This document shows positions 48,021 to 59,964 of a DNA stretch of 64,000 nt, one piece after another. The notes beneath the pieces were generated by a model that was not told the origin of the DNA, did not search any database, and saw only the letters and a list, made by a program, of their open reading frames with translations. Each line of letters begins with the position of its first letter. Positions within the stretch are counted from its first letter, which is position 1. Made by a program: the position numbers and the translations under genes. The stretch is taken from NCBI GenBank assembly GCA_028673005.1, contig CM054120.1, positions 55,426,057-55,490,056 on the forward strand, read 5' to 3'. The stretch is from Tanypteryx hageni (Eukaryota > Arthropoda > Insecta > Odonata > Petaluridae).

Positions 48021-51000
48021 TTAGGCACTTCCAGATGAGCTGGATGTTCGAAATTTTTTTCTTAGGTAGAATTTTGTGCAAAACCGACTTAAAAAAAACG
48101 AAAATCTTGAAAAAGTGCAACAATGCGGCAGCTAAAAAATCGAAATTGTTCAAAAATTTTTTGAGGTTTATGTAATTCCGCATGTGCTAAGGAGTTAAAA
48201 TTATTTATAAGTAGAATTCATAAAAAACCAAAATCGGGATTATAAAAATTTTGATATTTTAATTTGTTTGGCAGTTAAAAATTCTTTACATTTAAACAAA
48301 TAGATAGCTGTTTAGACATTACGGGATGAGCAATGGAGCCGTCCTTTTCAAGTTATGTACAAACTAGTGAACTAGCACAAAAAATATTTCAAATTTACCA
48401 TACATGAATTTCGGCGGCCGTTAACAATTATTTAAATTTAAACAATTAAAAAAATATAATTTTACAACTAGAAGTGGTACAACTTTAAAATTTTCCTAAA
48501 ATGTGTAGCATTAGTACCTTACAATGAATAAAGTGTAAAAATTTAAAATTGCAACATTTGGGGATTGTTTAAACCTAATATTTTTACATTTGGGGAAAAC
48601 GGAAATAGCAGCGAAGGTGAAATATTTAGAACTAAAAGAATATTTGTAATGATGAAATGTCTGTCTTAGAAATGAATGTTTACTCAAGGTGATATGAAAT
48701 CCTTGCAGTATGCAAGCACCAACTACTAGTATATGAATATGTATATCCTCCTTTCTAAGAGTCGTCGATATATAATGATAACATATAGGATGATACTAAT
48801 GTTAAGGCACTTTCAGATGTGCTGGAGATTTGAAATTTTTTTCTAATGTAGGAATTTTTGCAAAACCAAATAGGAAAAACGAAAATCACGAAAAAGTGGA
48901 ACATTGCGGCCGCTAAAAATTCGCAATTTTTTTAACAATTTTTCAGTGTTTAGGCATTTTCGAATGTGTTAGGGTGCGGAAACTTTTTTATAATTAGAGT
49001 TCTTAAAAAAACGAAATGAAGATTTAAAAAAATTTTGTTATTATAATTTGTTTGGCAGTTAAAAATTCTTAAATTTTGAACACAGGGAAAACTCCTAAGG
49101 GACTACGGAATGAGCTAGAAAGCTGAAATTTTCAAATTAATTACAAAGTAGTTAAATTGCACAAATTTACATTTCAATTTTACAATATATGAATTGCGGC
49201 GGCCGTTAAAAATTATTTAAATTTAAACAATTAGAAAATATTATTTTCCACCTAGCAGTGCTACAACTTTAAAATTTTCCTAAAATGTGTAGCATTAGTA
49301 CCATATAATGAAGAAATTGTAAAAATTTAAAATTGCAACATTTGGGGATTGTTAAAGATATTATTTTTACATGTGGGAAAAACGGTAATCGCAGCGAAGG
49401 TGAAATATTTAGAATTGAAAGAATATTTGTATTGATGAAATTTATGTCTGAAAAATAAATGTTTTTTCAAGGTGAGATGAAATGCTTGCAGTATGCAAGC
49501 ACCAACTACTAGTATGTTATATCCTCCTCCTCTGTAAGAGTAGACGATAAATAATGATTACATATAAGAGGATACTAATATTTAGTCACTTCCAGATGTG
49601 CTGGAGATTTGAATTTTTTTTCATAGGCAGGATTTTGTGCAAAACCGACTAGAAAAAACGAAAATCTTGTAAAAGAACAACATTGCGGCCGCTAATAATT
49701 CGCAATTGTTTAAACAAATTTTAAGGGTTTAGGCATTTCCGAATTTCTTTCGGAGCTGAAATTTTTTAATAAGTAGGATTCTTAAAAAAACGAAGTAGGG
49801 ATTATACAAATTATGATATTTTAATTTGTTAGGCAGTTAATAATTCCAAAATTGAAACAAATAGTTAACTGTTTAGGTACTACGGAATGAGCTAGGAAGC
49901 TGAACTTTTCAAATTATTTGCAGAGTAGTAAATCTGAACAAATTTCAATTTCAATTTCACCATATATGAATTTCGGCGGCCGTTAAAAATTATTTAAATT
50001 TAAATAATTAGAAAAATATTATTTTACACCTGATGTGCTACAACCTTAAAATTTTCCTAAAATGTGTAGCATTAGTACCTTATAATGAAGAAATTGTAAA
50101 AATTTAAAATTGCAACATTTGGGGATTGTTAAAGATATTATTTTTACATGTGAGAAAAACGGAAATCGCAGCGAAAGTGAAATATATAGAATTGAAAGAA
50201 TATTTGTATTGATGAAATTTATGTCTGAAAAATAAATGTTTTTTCAAGGTGAGATGAAATGCTTGCAGTATGCAAGCACCAACTCCTAGTATGTTATATC
50301 CTCCTTCTCCTCTGTAAGAGTCGTTGATACATAATTATTACATATAGGAGGTTACTAATGTTTAGGAACTTCCAGATGTGCTGGAGATTCGAAATTTTTT
50401 ACATATTCAGGATTTTGTGCAAAACCGACTAGAAAAAACGAAAATCTTGTAAAAGAGCAACATTGCGGCCGCTAAAAATTCGCAATTGTATAAACAAATT
50501 TTAAGGGTTTAGGCATTTCCGAATTTCTTTCGGAGCTGAAATTTTTTTAATAAGTAGTATTCTTAAAAAAACGAAGTAGTGATTATAGAAATTATGATAT
50601 TTAAATTGGTTAGGCAGTTAATAATTCCAATATTGAAACAAATAGATAACTGTTTAGGTACTACGGAATGAGTTAGGAAGCTGAACTTTTCAAATTATTT
50701 ACAGAGTAATAAATCTGCACAAATTTTAATTTCAATTTCACCATAATTGAATTGCGGCGGCCGTTAAAAATTATTTAAATTTAAATAATTAGAAAAATAT
50801 TATTTTATTTATAGAAGTGCTACAACTTTAAAATATATAAAAAATGTGTAGCATTAGTAACTTATAATGTTGAAAGTGTAAAATTTTAAAATTGAAACAC
50901 TTGGGGATTGTTTTAAACTACTATTTTTACACGTCTGAAATAAGGAAATTGCTGCGAAGGTGCAATCTATAGAATAGAAGGAATATTTGTAATGATGAGA

Positions 51001-54000
51001 TGCCTGTCTGAAAAATGAATGTATTTTCAAGGTGATATGAAATGCTTGCAGTATGCAAGCACCAACTGCTAGTATGTTATATCCTTCTCCTCTGTAAGAG
51101 CCGTCCATATATAATGATAACATATAACATATAGGAGGATACAAATGTTTAGGAATTTCCAGATGAGCTGGAGATTCGAAATATTATTATTAGGTAGTAT
51201 TTTATGCAAAACCAACCAGAAAAAACGAAAATCTTGAAAAAGTACAACAATAGGGCCGCTAAAAATTCGCAATTGTTTAAACAATTTTTCAGGGTTTAGG
51301 CATTTTCGAATGTGCTACGGATCGGAAACTTTTTTTATAATTAGAGTTCTTAAAAAAAAATGAAGATTTTAAAAAATTTTGTTATTATAATTTGTTTGGC
51401 AATTAAAAATTCCTAAATTTTGAAAAAAGAGAATACACCTAAGGTACTACGGGATGAGCTAAGAAGCTGAAATTTTCAAATTAATTACAAAGTACTTAAT
51501 TTGCACAAATTTACATTTCAATTTTTCTATATAAGAATTGTGACGGCCGTTAAAAATTATTTAAATTTAAATAATTAGAAAAATATTATTTTACACCTGA
51601 AGTGCTACAACCATAAAATTTTCCTAAAATGTGTAGCATTAGTACCTTATAATAAAGAAATTGTAAAAATTTAAAATTGCAACATTTGGGGATTGTTACA
51701 GATATTATTTTTACATGTGGGAAAAACGGTAATCGCAGCGAAGGTGAAATATTTAGAATTGAAAGAATATTTGTATTGATGAAATTTATGTCTGAAAAAT
51801 AAATGTTTTTTCAAGGTGAGATGAAATGCTTGCAGTATTCAAGCACCAACTACTAGTATGTTATATCCTCCTTCTCCTCTGTAAGAGTCGACGATAAATA
51901 ATGATTACATATAGGAAGTTACTAATGTTAGGCACTTCCAGATGTGCTGGAGATTCGAAATTTTTTTCATAGGCAGGATTTTGTGCAAAACAGACTAGAA
52001 AAAACGAAAATCTTGTAAAAGAGCAACATTGAGGCCGCTAAAAATTCGCAATTGTATAAACAAATTTTAAGGGTTTATGCATTTCCGAATTTCTTTCGGA
52101 GCTGAAATTTTTTTAATAAGTAGTATTCTTAAAAAAACGAAGTAGTGATTATAGAAATTATGATATTTAAATTTGTTAGGCAGTTAATAATTCCAATATT
52201 GAAACAAATAGATAACTGTTTAGGTACTACGGAATGAGTTAGGAAGCTGACCTTTTCAAATTATTTACAGAGTAGTAAATCTGCACACCTTTCAATTTCA
52301 ATTTCACCATATGTGAATTGCGGCTGCCGTTAAAAATTATTTTAATTTAAATAATTAGAAAAATATTATTTTATTTATAGAAGTGCTACAACTTTAAAAT
52401 AGATAAAAAATGTGTAGCATTAGTAACTTATAATGTTGAAAGTGTAAAATTTTAAAATTGAAACACTTGGGGATTGTTTTAAATTACTATTTTTACACGT
52501 CTGAAATAAGGAAATTGCTGCGAAGGTGAAATCTATAGAATTGAAGGAATATTTGTAATGATGAGATGCCTGTCTGAAAAATGAATGTATTTTCAAGGTG
52601 ATATGAAATGCTTGCAGTATGCAAGCACCAACTGCTAGTATGTTATATCCTCCTCCTTTGTAAGAGCCGTCGATATATAATGATAACATATAATATATAG
52701 GAGGATACAAATGTTTAGGAATTTCCAGAGGAGCTGGAGATTCGAAATATTATTATTAGGTAGTATTTTATGCAAAACCTACCAGAAAAAACGAAAATCT
52801 TGAAAATGTACAACAATAGGGCCGCTAAAAATTCGCAATTGTATAAACAATTTTTCAGGGTTTAGGCATTTTCGAATGTGCTACGGATTGATAACTTTTA
52901 TATAATTAGAGGACTTAAAAAACGAAATAAAGATTAAAAAAAATTTGTTATTTTAATTTGTTTGGCAGTTAAAAATTCTTAAAATTTGAACAAAGAGAAA
53001 ACACCTTAGGCACTACGGGATGAGCTAGGAAGCTGAAATATTCAAATTAATTACAAAGTAGTAAATTTGCACAAATTTACATTTCAATTTTACTATATAT
53101 GAATTGCGGCGGCCGTTAAAAATTATTTAATTTAAAAAAATTAGAAAAATATTATTTTCCAACTAGAAGTGCTACAACTTTAAAATTTTCCTAAAATGTC
53201 TAGCATTAGTACCTTATAATGAAGGAATTGTAAAAATTTGTAATTGCAACATTTGGGGATTGTTAAAGATATTATTTTTACATGTGGGAAAAACGGTAAT
53301 CGCAGCGAAGGTGAAATATTTAGAATTGAAAGAATATTTGTAATGATGAAATTTATGTCTGAAAAATAAATGTTTTTTCAAGGTGATATAATATGCTTGC
53401 AGTTTGCAAGCACCAAATACTAGTATGTTATATCCTCCTCCTCTGTAACAGTCATCGATATATAATGATTACATATAGGAGTATACTAATGTTTAGGCAC
53501 TTCAAGATGTGCTGGAGAATTGAAATATTATTATTAGGTAGTATTTTATGCAAAACCAACCAGGAAAAACAAAAATATTGAAAAAGTACAACAATAGGGC
53601 CGCTAATAATTCGCCATTGTTTAAAAAAAATTTCAGGGTTTAGGCATTTTCTAATGTGCTACGGAGCGGAAACTTTTTTTATAATTAGAGGTCTTAAAAA
53701 AACGAATTCATGATTTAAAAAATATTGTTATTTTAATTTGTTTGGCAGTTAAAAATTCTTAAATTTTGAAAAATAAGAAAATTCCTAGGTTCTACGGGAT
53801 GAGCTAGGAAGCTGAAATTTTCAAATTAATTACAAAGTAGTTAATTTGCACAAATTTACATTTCAATTTTACAATATATGAATTGCGGCGGCCGTTAAAA
53901 ATTATTTAAATATAAACAATTAGAAAAATATTATTTTACACCCAGAAGTGCTACAACTTTAAAATTTTCCTAAAATGTGTAGCATTAGTACCTTATAATG

Positions 54001-56830
54001 AAGGAATTGTAAAAATTTAAAATTGCAACATTTGGGGATTATTAAAGATATTATTTTTACATGTGGGAAAAACGGAAATCGCAGCGAAGGTGAAATATGT
54101 AGAATTGAAAAAATATTTGTAATTATTAAATGCCTTTCTGAAAAATGAATGTATTTTCAAGGTGATATGAAATGCTTGCAGTATTCAAGCACCAACTACT
54201 AGTATGATATGTGTTATCTCCTCCTCTTCTGTAAGAGCCGTCGATATATAATGATAACATATAACATATAGGACGATACAAATATTTAGGAATTTCCAGA
54301 TGAGCTGGAATTCCGAAATATTATTATTAGGTAGTATTTTATGCAAAACCAACCAGAAAAAAACGAAAATCTTGAAAAAGTACAACAATAGGGCCGCTAA
54401 AAATTCGCAATTGTTTAAACAATTTTTCAGGGTTTAGGCATTTTCGAATGTGCTACGGATCTAAAACTTTTATATAATTAGAGCTCTTAAAAAACGAAAT
54501 AAAGATTTAAAAAAATTTTGTTATTTTAATTTGTTTGGCAGTTAAAAATTCTTAAAATTTGAACAAAGAGGTTTTCTTACCTTACGTACTACGGGATGAG
54601 CTAGGAAGCTGAAATTTTCAAATTAATTACAAAGTAGTAAATTTGCACAAATTTACATTTCAATTTTACTATATATGAATTGCGGCGGACTTTAATGAAA
54701 TTATTTAATTTTAAAAAATTAGAAAAATATTATTTTCCAACTAGAAGTGCTACAACATTAAAATTTTCCTAAAATGTCTAGCATTAGTACCTTATAATGA
54801 AGGAATTGTAAAAATTTGTAATTGCAACATTTGGGGATTGTTAAAGATATTATTTTTACATGTGGGAAAAACGGTAATCGCAGCGAAGGTGAAATATTTA
54901 GAATTGAAATAATATTTGTAATGATGAAATTTATGGCTGAAAAATAAATGTTTTTTCAAGGTGAGATGAAATGCTTGCAGTATGCAAGCACCAACTACTA
55001 GTATGTTATATCCTCCTTCCCCTCTGTAAGAGTCGTCGATATATAATGATTACATATAGGACGTTACTAATTTTTAGGCACTTCCAGATGTGCTGGAGGA
55101 TCGAAATTTTTTTCATAAGCAGGATATTGTGCAAAACCGACTAGAAAAAACGAAAATCTTGTAAAAGGGCAACATTGCGGCCGCTAAAAATTCAAAATTG
55201 TTTAAACATATATTTCAGGTTTATGTATTTGCGAATGTGCTACGGAGCTGAAGTTTTTTACAGAGGTAAAATTTGTAAAAAAGCGAAATAGGAAATTTAG
55301 AAATTTTGATTTTTTCATTTGTTTGGCAGTTAAAAATTCTTAAAATTTTAACAAATAGGTAACTGTTTAGACACTACGCGGCAAGTTAGGGAGCTGAAAA
55401 TTTTAAATTATTTAGAGTTTAGTCTATGTACACGAATTTACATTTCACTGTATCCATGAAATCGTTATTGCGCCCGTTAAAAATTATTTAAATTTAAACA
55501 ATTAGATAAATGTTATTTCACCTCTTAATTTGCTAAAAATTTAAAATTTGGTGTAAATGTGTGTGGAAAACATATAATATTCTTAAAATTTCAAAAATTA
55601 TTGATTGTTTTACTCCATTATTGTTCCTTAATGATAAAACGAAAACTCGTCCAGAGGACAGAGCATTAGAACTAAAGAAATGTTTCTCATGATGAAAAAT
55701 CTCTCTTAAAAATTAATGTTTTTTAAGGTGTGATGAAATGCTTGCAGTACGCAAGCACCATCTACTAGTATGTTATGTATATGTTACTAGTAGAAGTTGC
55801 TTGAATTCTGCAAGCATATCACCTCACCTTCAAAAAACATTATTTTCAGACAGTTATTTCATTATTTCAAATATTTTTTTAATACTAAATATTTTTCCTA
55901 TGCAGCGATTTTCGTTGTTCCCTTATGTAAAAATAATAGATTAAAACAATGCCTAAACTTTGCAATTTTAAGAATTTTATACTTACTCTATTATGGGGTA
56001 CTAATGCTACACATTTATGCCAAATTTTCAAGTTGTAGCACTTCTAGATTTGAAATATATTTTTTCTAATTGGTTAAAATTTAAACATTTTTAACGGTTG
56101 CCGAAATACTTTAATGGAGGAATTAAAATGTTTATTTGTGCACCTGCACTACTTTGTAAGTAACATGTGAATTTCAGCTTCCTAGCTCTTCTCGTAATAC
56201 CCAAACAGTTATTTATTTGTTTAAAATTTAATAATTTTTACGGCAAAAAAATTAAAAGTTCAAAATTTGTTTAGTCCCTGTTTCTTTTTTTTTACAAATA
56301 CTACCACTATAAAAAATTTCAGCTCCGTTGCACACTCGGAAATACATAAAGTTTGAAATTTATTTTAAACAATTGCGAATTTTCAGCGGTCACATTGTTG
56401 CACTTTTTACAAGATTTTCGTATTTTCTAGTCAGTTTTGGAGAAAATACCACCTAAGAAAAAAATTTCGAATCTCCAGCTCATCTGGAAGTGCCGAAACA
56501 TTAGTATTCTCCTATATGTTATCATTATATATAAACGTTTCTTAGAAAAATGTTGTATCACTTCTGCTTATGCTATAAATTTAAAATTTGGCAGAACTGT
56601 ATGGCATTATTAACCCAATGAGAAGAAGTATAATATTCCTAAAATTTCAAAAATTAGTGATTGTTTTACTCCATTATTTTTCCATTATGAAAAAACGAAA
56701 ACCGGTCCAGAGGAGAAATATTTAGAATTAAAAAAATAGTTGTGATGATGAAATATCTGTCTGAAAAATGAATGTTTTTTCAAGGTGAGATGATATGCTT
56801 GCAGAATGCAAGCACCTTCTATTAGTAGTC

Positions 56831-57057
56831 TATAAAATTAGAACGTTAGAAAATGCTGTACACAAACTTTTGTAATATTATCTAAGTAATACTTTTTAAT
56901 TGTATTGAAGAAATTAAAACTATCCTTGAATTTATCAACGTAGCGCTGATTTTTTTTCATTAAAAAAGGCAAATAATGAATAGATGCATTTAAATATAGC
57001 ATTTTCATAAAATTATGGAAGGCATAAAATGATCGTTAAGGGTGTGAAAATAATTGA
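56831..57057. other. Short AT-rich spacer
   Basis: No gene or repeat relation was seen in this stretch between the satellite and the SINE. Confidence 0.5.
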
Positions 57058-57300
57058 AGTGGAATCGGTGGTGTATTACTTAGAGTTTTAGCCTCGCTAT
57101 GATTTGCTAAAAGCGACACCCGATTCGAATCCTGTAGGATTTGTTCCGAGGACGCACGCTCCTTATTTGTGCTTGTTGGAACTAAGGAGATGACGACGAG
57201 CAAATGAGCCAATGAGAAAATGAGATTAAGAGAAATGAGAAACGCGGTCAAATCAACCCTTCGCAAGGGACCTTAAGCCGTTGAACTCATTGGTGCTTTT
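57058..57300 (+). mobile_element. tRNA-derived SINE (second type)
   Basis: The head has an A-box-like 'GGTGTATTACTTAGAG' (about 57070-57085) and a near-perfect B box, 'CGATTCGAATCC' (57121-57132), at tRNA spacing. It continues into a GC-richer body to about 57300. The sequence differs from the SINE at 36905, so it is a separate family. It is non-coding; the minus-strand ORF across it is incidental. Confidence 0.65.
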
Positions 57301-57359
57301 TGTTAAGAGCAGGTTGGTCTCTCTCCTCCCTTTCAATCCAGCCATTTATTGCACTATCT

Positions 57360-57600
57360 CTTAGATGGGTATACGAAAATTCACCGCCAGCAATTCATCG
57401 CCATCAATTCATCGTCATTAATTCATCGCCAGCAATTCAACGCCGCGGAAAATTCACCGAAAAGAATTCATCACCAAGGAAAATTCACCGCCACGAAAAA
57501 TTCATCGCCATGAGAAATTTGTCGCCTTGTATGGATCATATTTTTAACAAAGGCTGTATAAATGCGTGTGCGGACTCTACGCCGGCAAAAGAATATAAGG
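57360..57600. repeat. Degenerate AATTCATCGCCA tandem repeat
   Basis: About ten imperfect copies of a 12-17-bp word with the core AATTCATCGCCA run from 57378 to about 57530. They are followed by 'GGACTCTACGCCGGC', which resembles the words next to the repeat tracts at 37255 and 43345. It abuts the compact inverted-repeat element and occupies the same relative place as the short-repeat end of the 37.2-43.4 kb element. Confidence 0.75.
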
Positions 57601-58160
57601 GCAAATAATCTAACTATAGCGGTTTTGATAAATACGATATTATTTCTTTTTTGAACCGTGGACGAAATAGAAGTAATTCACATTTACAAGTAATATGCCA
57701 ATTGTTTATGACAACCGAATGAGAATTTTAAAAATAATGATGATGATGAACTTGCCTCACCCCTCGGACCCCATCACCATCCTTTTCTCCTTTTATTCTC
57801 TTCATACTCTGTTGTTAAATCCCTAGTTTATAAATGTCAGTATTGCCTATATTTGATTCCTAGTTGATTGATACTAATATCACCTATGTTACATTATAAT
57901 TTCTTACACGTCCCCCTTCCTCCTCCCTTTACACACTTCTCCATGTCTTTATTACATCCTCTTTCCGTTCCCCCCTCCCTTCCACTTCGTTAAATTTTTC
58001 TGCATATCATTATTTTTAAAATTCTCATTCGGTTTTCATATACAATTGACATATCACTTGTAAATATGGATTACTTTTATTTTGTCCCCGGTTCAAAAAA
58101 GAGGTATTATCGTATTTATCAAAACCGCTCGAGTTGGATTATTTTCCCGCCGTAGAGATT
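57580..58160. mobile_element. Compact inverted-repeat relative of the 37.2-43.4 kb element
   Basis: Arms 57590-57745 and 58005-58155 are reverse complements with about nine positions in ten shared near the centre ('GCGGTTTTGATAAATACGAT', 'TTTTTTGAACCG', 'ACCGAATGAGAATTTTAAAA'). The same words, more diverged, form the ends of the element at 37430-37570 and 43040-43210. The interior has 'CCTAGTTGATTGATACTA', again shared with the large element. No ORF. This is probably a non-autonomous form of the same family. Confidence 0.75.
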
Positions 58161-58604
58161 GTTCTTTCTGCTTTCAGCTTTCACATACATTTCTCATTTG
58201 ATTCAGACATGGCTCCGGTTGGCCAATTAACAATGAAAATTATCTAACTATTTTTCTAAATTATACTATAAAATTAATTAAATAAACACTGTTTTAAATT
58301 GGGCTATGGCTTCAAGTCACAGTAAATTTTATGTCAAAAAGAAAATAAATCTCCTATTTATTAGAAATTAATTGGCGTTCAAAGCATTTCTCTTTGACAA
58401 ACGATTCATAAGATACGGTTGCAAATTATATCCTAGTATCGAACCGGGGATATTTAACACACGGGAACATTCCTAGAATCTCCTAATCAGTTGAAACAAA
58501 ATGACATTTGAACCATTTCTTACTACAGTCGGTTCGTGAGACACTATTGTAAATTGTAACCTGATATCAAACCGAGTAGCTAAGACTAAAAAGTAAAAAA
58601 TAAA
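58161..58604. other. AT-rich spacer with an internal two-copy repeat
   Basis: A segment near 58400-58450 and one near 58540-58590 share a pattern ('TTGCAAATTATATCC' with 'TATCGAACCG', versus 'TTGTAAATTGTAACC' with 'TATCAAACCG'). This is a diverged duplication about 140 bp apart. No gene is visible. Confidence 0.45.
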
Positions 58605-58990
58605 TAAATAAAATAAAATTTTAAAATTATATTTTTATATGCAATAAAAATCCATGGAAATTAAAACGATTATCAATTCATAAAATAGTACAGAGTTTTA
58701 ATTTAATTATGCGATTTTATAAAGAATCGAATAAAAATTAAAAATTGCATATGAAAATTATATGGCCGTAGTAAAAGATAAAGAGTTAAGATAAGGGCCA
58801 TATAACTTTTATATGAAATTTTTAAAATTTTCTTAAATTCTTTACAAAATTCCATGCTAAATTAAAACTCGGCCCTAATTTATTAATTGAAAATCATTTT
58901 AATTTCTATGGACTTAGATAATTTTCGATCTTTCTTCTTGTTTTACATTTTAGTGCATATAAAGGTACATTTAAAAAATTTTATTTTACA
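58605..58990. repeat. Imperfect palindrome of about 385 bp (MITE-like)
   Basis: Left arm 58608-58775 and right arm 58795-58990 are reverse complements around a centre near 58785. The left arm reads 'CCATGGAAATTAAAACGATT', the reverse of the right arm 'CCATAGAAATTAAAATGATT'. Both then have 'GAGTTTTAATTTA', 'AAAGAAT' and, at the centre, 'ATATGGCC'. This is non-coding and consistent with a foldback MITE. No target-site duplication was identified. Confidence 0.8.
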
Positions 58991-59350
58991 TATTTTATAG
59001 GTTGATTTCATGAAAATATCGTAAACAGGCAGCAGATGAGGTCATGCTGTCCATTATATTTACGGTGACCAGATTCTGACTGCAACATATCGTGGTATAA
59101 GGAAAAAAACAGGACACAATAGAGAATAGGTATTTGCTATTATTAGTCTTGTTTTAGTTTATATGCTATATGGACAAAATTTGCGTAGCTTGGTTATAAT
59201 CTTGATCAAAGGAGAGCAAATAATTTTACAAATTATAAATACACGTACAAAGTATTATTACAGAATTTATTAGGAAATTAATGGAAACAAATATTACACA
59301 GGAAATTAAACCAATTACTGAATTGGGGATATATTTGAAACGAGGAAAAC
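58991..59350. other. AT-rich spacer
   Basis: The block near 59066-59130 ('GGTGACCAGATTCTG' and later 'AAAACAGGACA') resembles the ends of some DNA-transposon MITEs but is too short to assign. Nothing else was seen. Confidence 0.35.
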
Positions 59351-59424
59351 CTCTGGTACGACCGGAAATCGAATCCGTATCTTCGACTTATTGGACGAAT
59401 ATACCACTGAACTAACGTAGCAGA
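59351..59424 (-). tRNA. tRNA-like sequence (Gly-like D arm), probably pseudogene or SINE head
   Basis: The minus strand reads 'TAGTTCAGTGGTATATTCG' (A box) and, 20-odd bases later, 'GGATTCGATTTCC' (B box) in tRNA spacing. The D-arm wording resembles tRNA-Gly. By hand, the T stem pairs at four of five positions and the acceptor stem at about five of seven. The anticodon stem is poor, and no anticodon can be named safely. It is listed as a degenerate tRNA or SINE head, not as a working tRNA. Confidence 0.4.
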
Positions 59425-59964
59425 CTGATTTTCCCATTTATAAAAGCGGCTCTTTTCGTAGTTAAGTACGAGCTAACCAAGCAACTATCAACCAGCCCCA
59501 ACGGACGTCCTCCATTAGATATATTCAAGATAATCCCTCCCTCTCAAACGGTGAGATTGCCAAGCTGGAATTGATGGAATGAGGCAATATTTGGATCCTA
59601 TGCAAACAGGAATAACCAGTAAAGTTAGGAATATTTTTGAAACGATCGCTTTATTCCATCAAATGCAAATTACCGAGATAACACTGACAAGCAATGAAAT
59701 AAGATAAATAGTGCAAATGTTAAAAAAATGAAAATAGGGTGTCCTGAATGACTTTTTCGGTGCATCGAGATATTGCATTAAAACTGAGATGTCTGGACAC
59801 ACAAGTTACATTTCAAAACCAAGCGCCTATCCTCGCATCAGTAAAGGTACGCGGCGCGAGCGGTGAAAACATTAAATAGAAAATTAGAAGCTTAATTTAT
59901 TTCCTTCAATGAATGACTTTGCGGCGAAGTCGGGTCTCCGATTTCTCTCGCGTCCGCCTACAAC
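59425..59964. other. Spacer, GC-richer toward its right end
   Basis: Positions 59820-59960 contain several CG dinucleotides and words such as 'GGTACGCGGCGCGAGCGG' and 'TCTCTCGCGTCCGCC', standing out from the AT-rich surroundings. They directly precede the short ORF at 59965 and could be a fossil or active promoter. Nothing else is recognised. Confidence 0.35.

Larger units (their letters stand above)
45290..56830. repeat. Satellite array, period about 780 bp, with orientation switches
   Basis: The unit end 'CACCAACTACTAG' occurs at 48717, 49500, 50277, 51060, 51845, 52626, 53411, 54190, 54989 and 55757, giving spacings of 768-799 bp. Left of about 47936 the units are in reverse orientation (ends near 45440, 46420, 47245). 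From 47936 to 55780 they are forward, from 55780 to about 56545 reverse, and the last 285 bp forward again. Units share 'GCGGCCGTTAAAAATT', 'AACATTTGGGGATTGTT' and 'TGCTTGCAGTATGCAAGCA'. They are non-coding; ORFs of 60-125 codons fall on the same unit positions and carry no recognised domain. Confidence 0.95.

Noticed and set aside
47806..48183. 125-codon minus-strand ORF in the satellite
   Set aside because: It falls within the orientation junction and on repeat-unit positions that are interrupted in the other units. It has low complexity and no recognised domain.
50854..52710. Two nearly identical 96-codon minus-strand ORFs (50854-51144 and 52420-52710)
   Set aside because: They are the same satellite position in alternate 780-bp units, so similarity comes from the repeat. 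Neighbouring units carry stops there.
45290..56830. CRISPR-like regular spacing in the satellite
   Set aside because: Whole 780-bp units repeat, not short repeats with unique spacers, and the context is eukaryotic.
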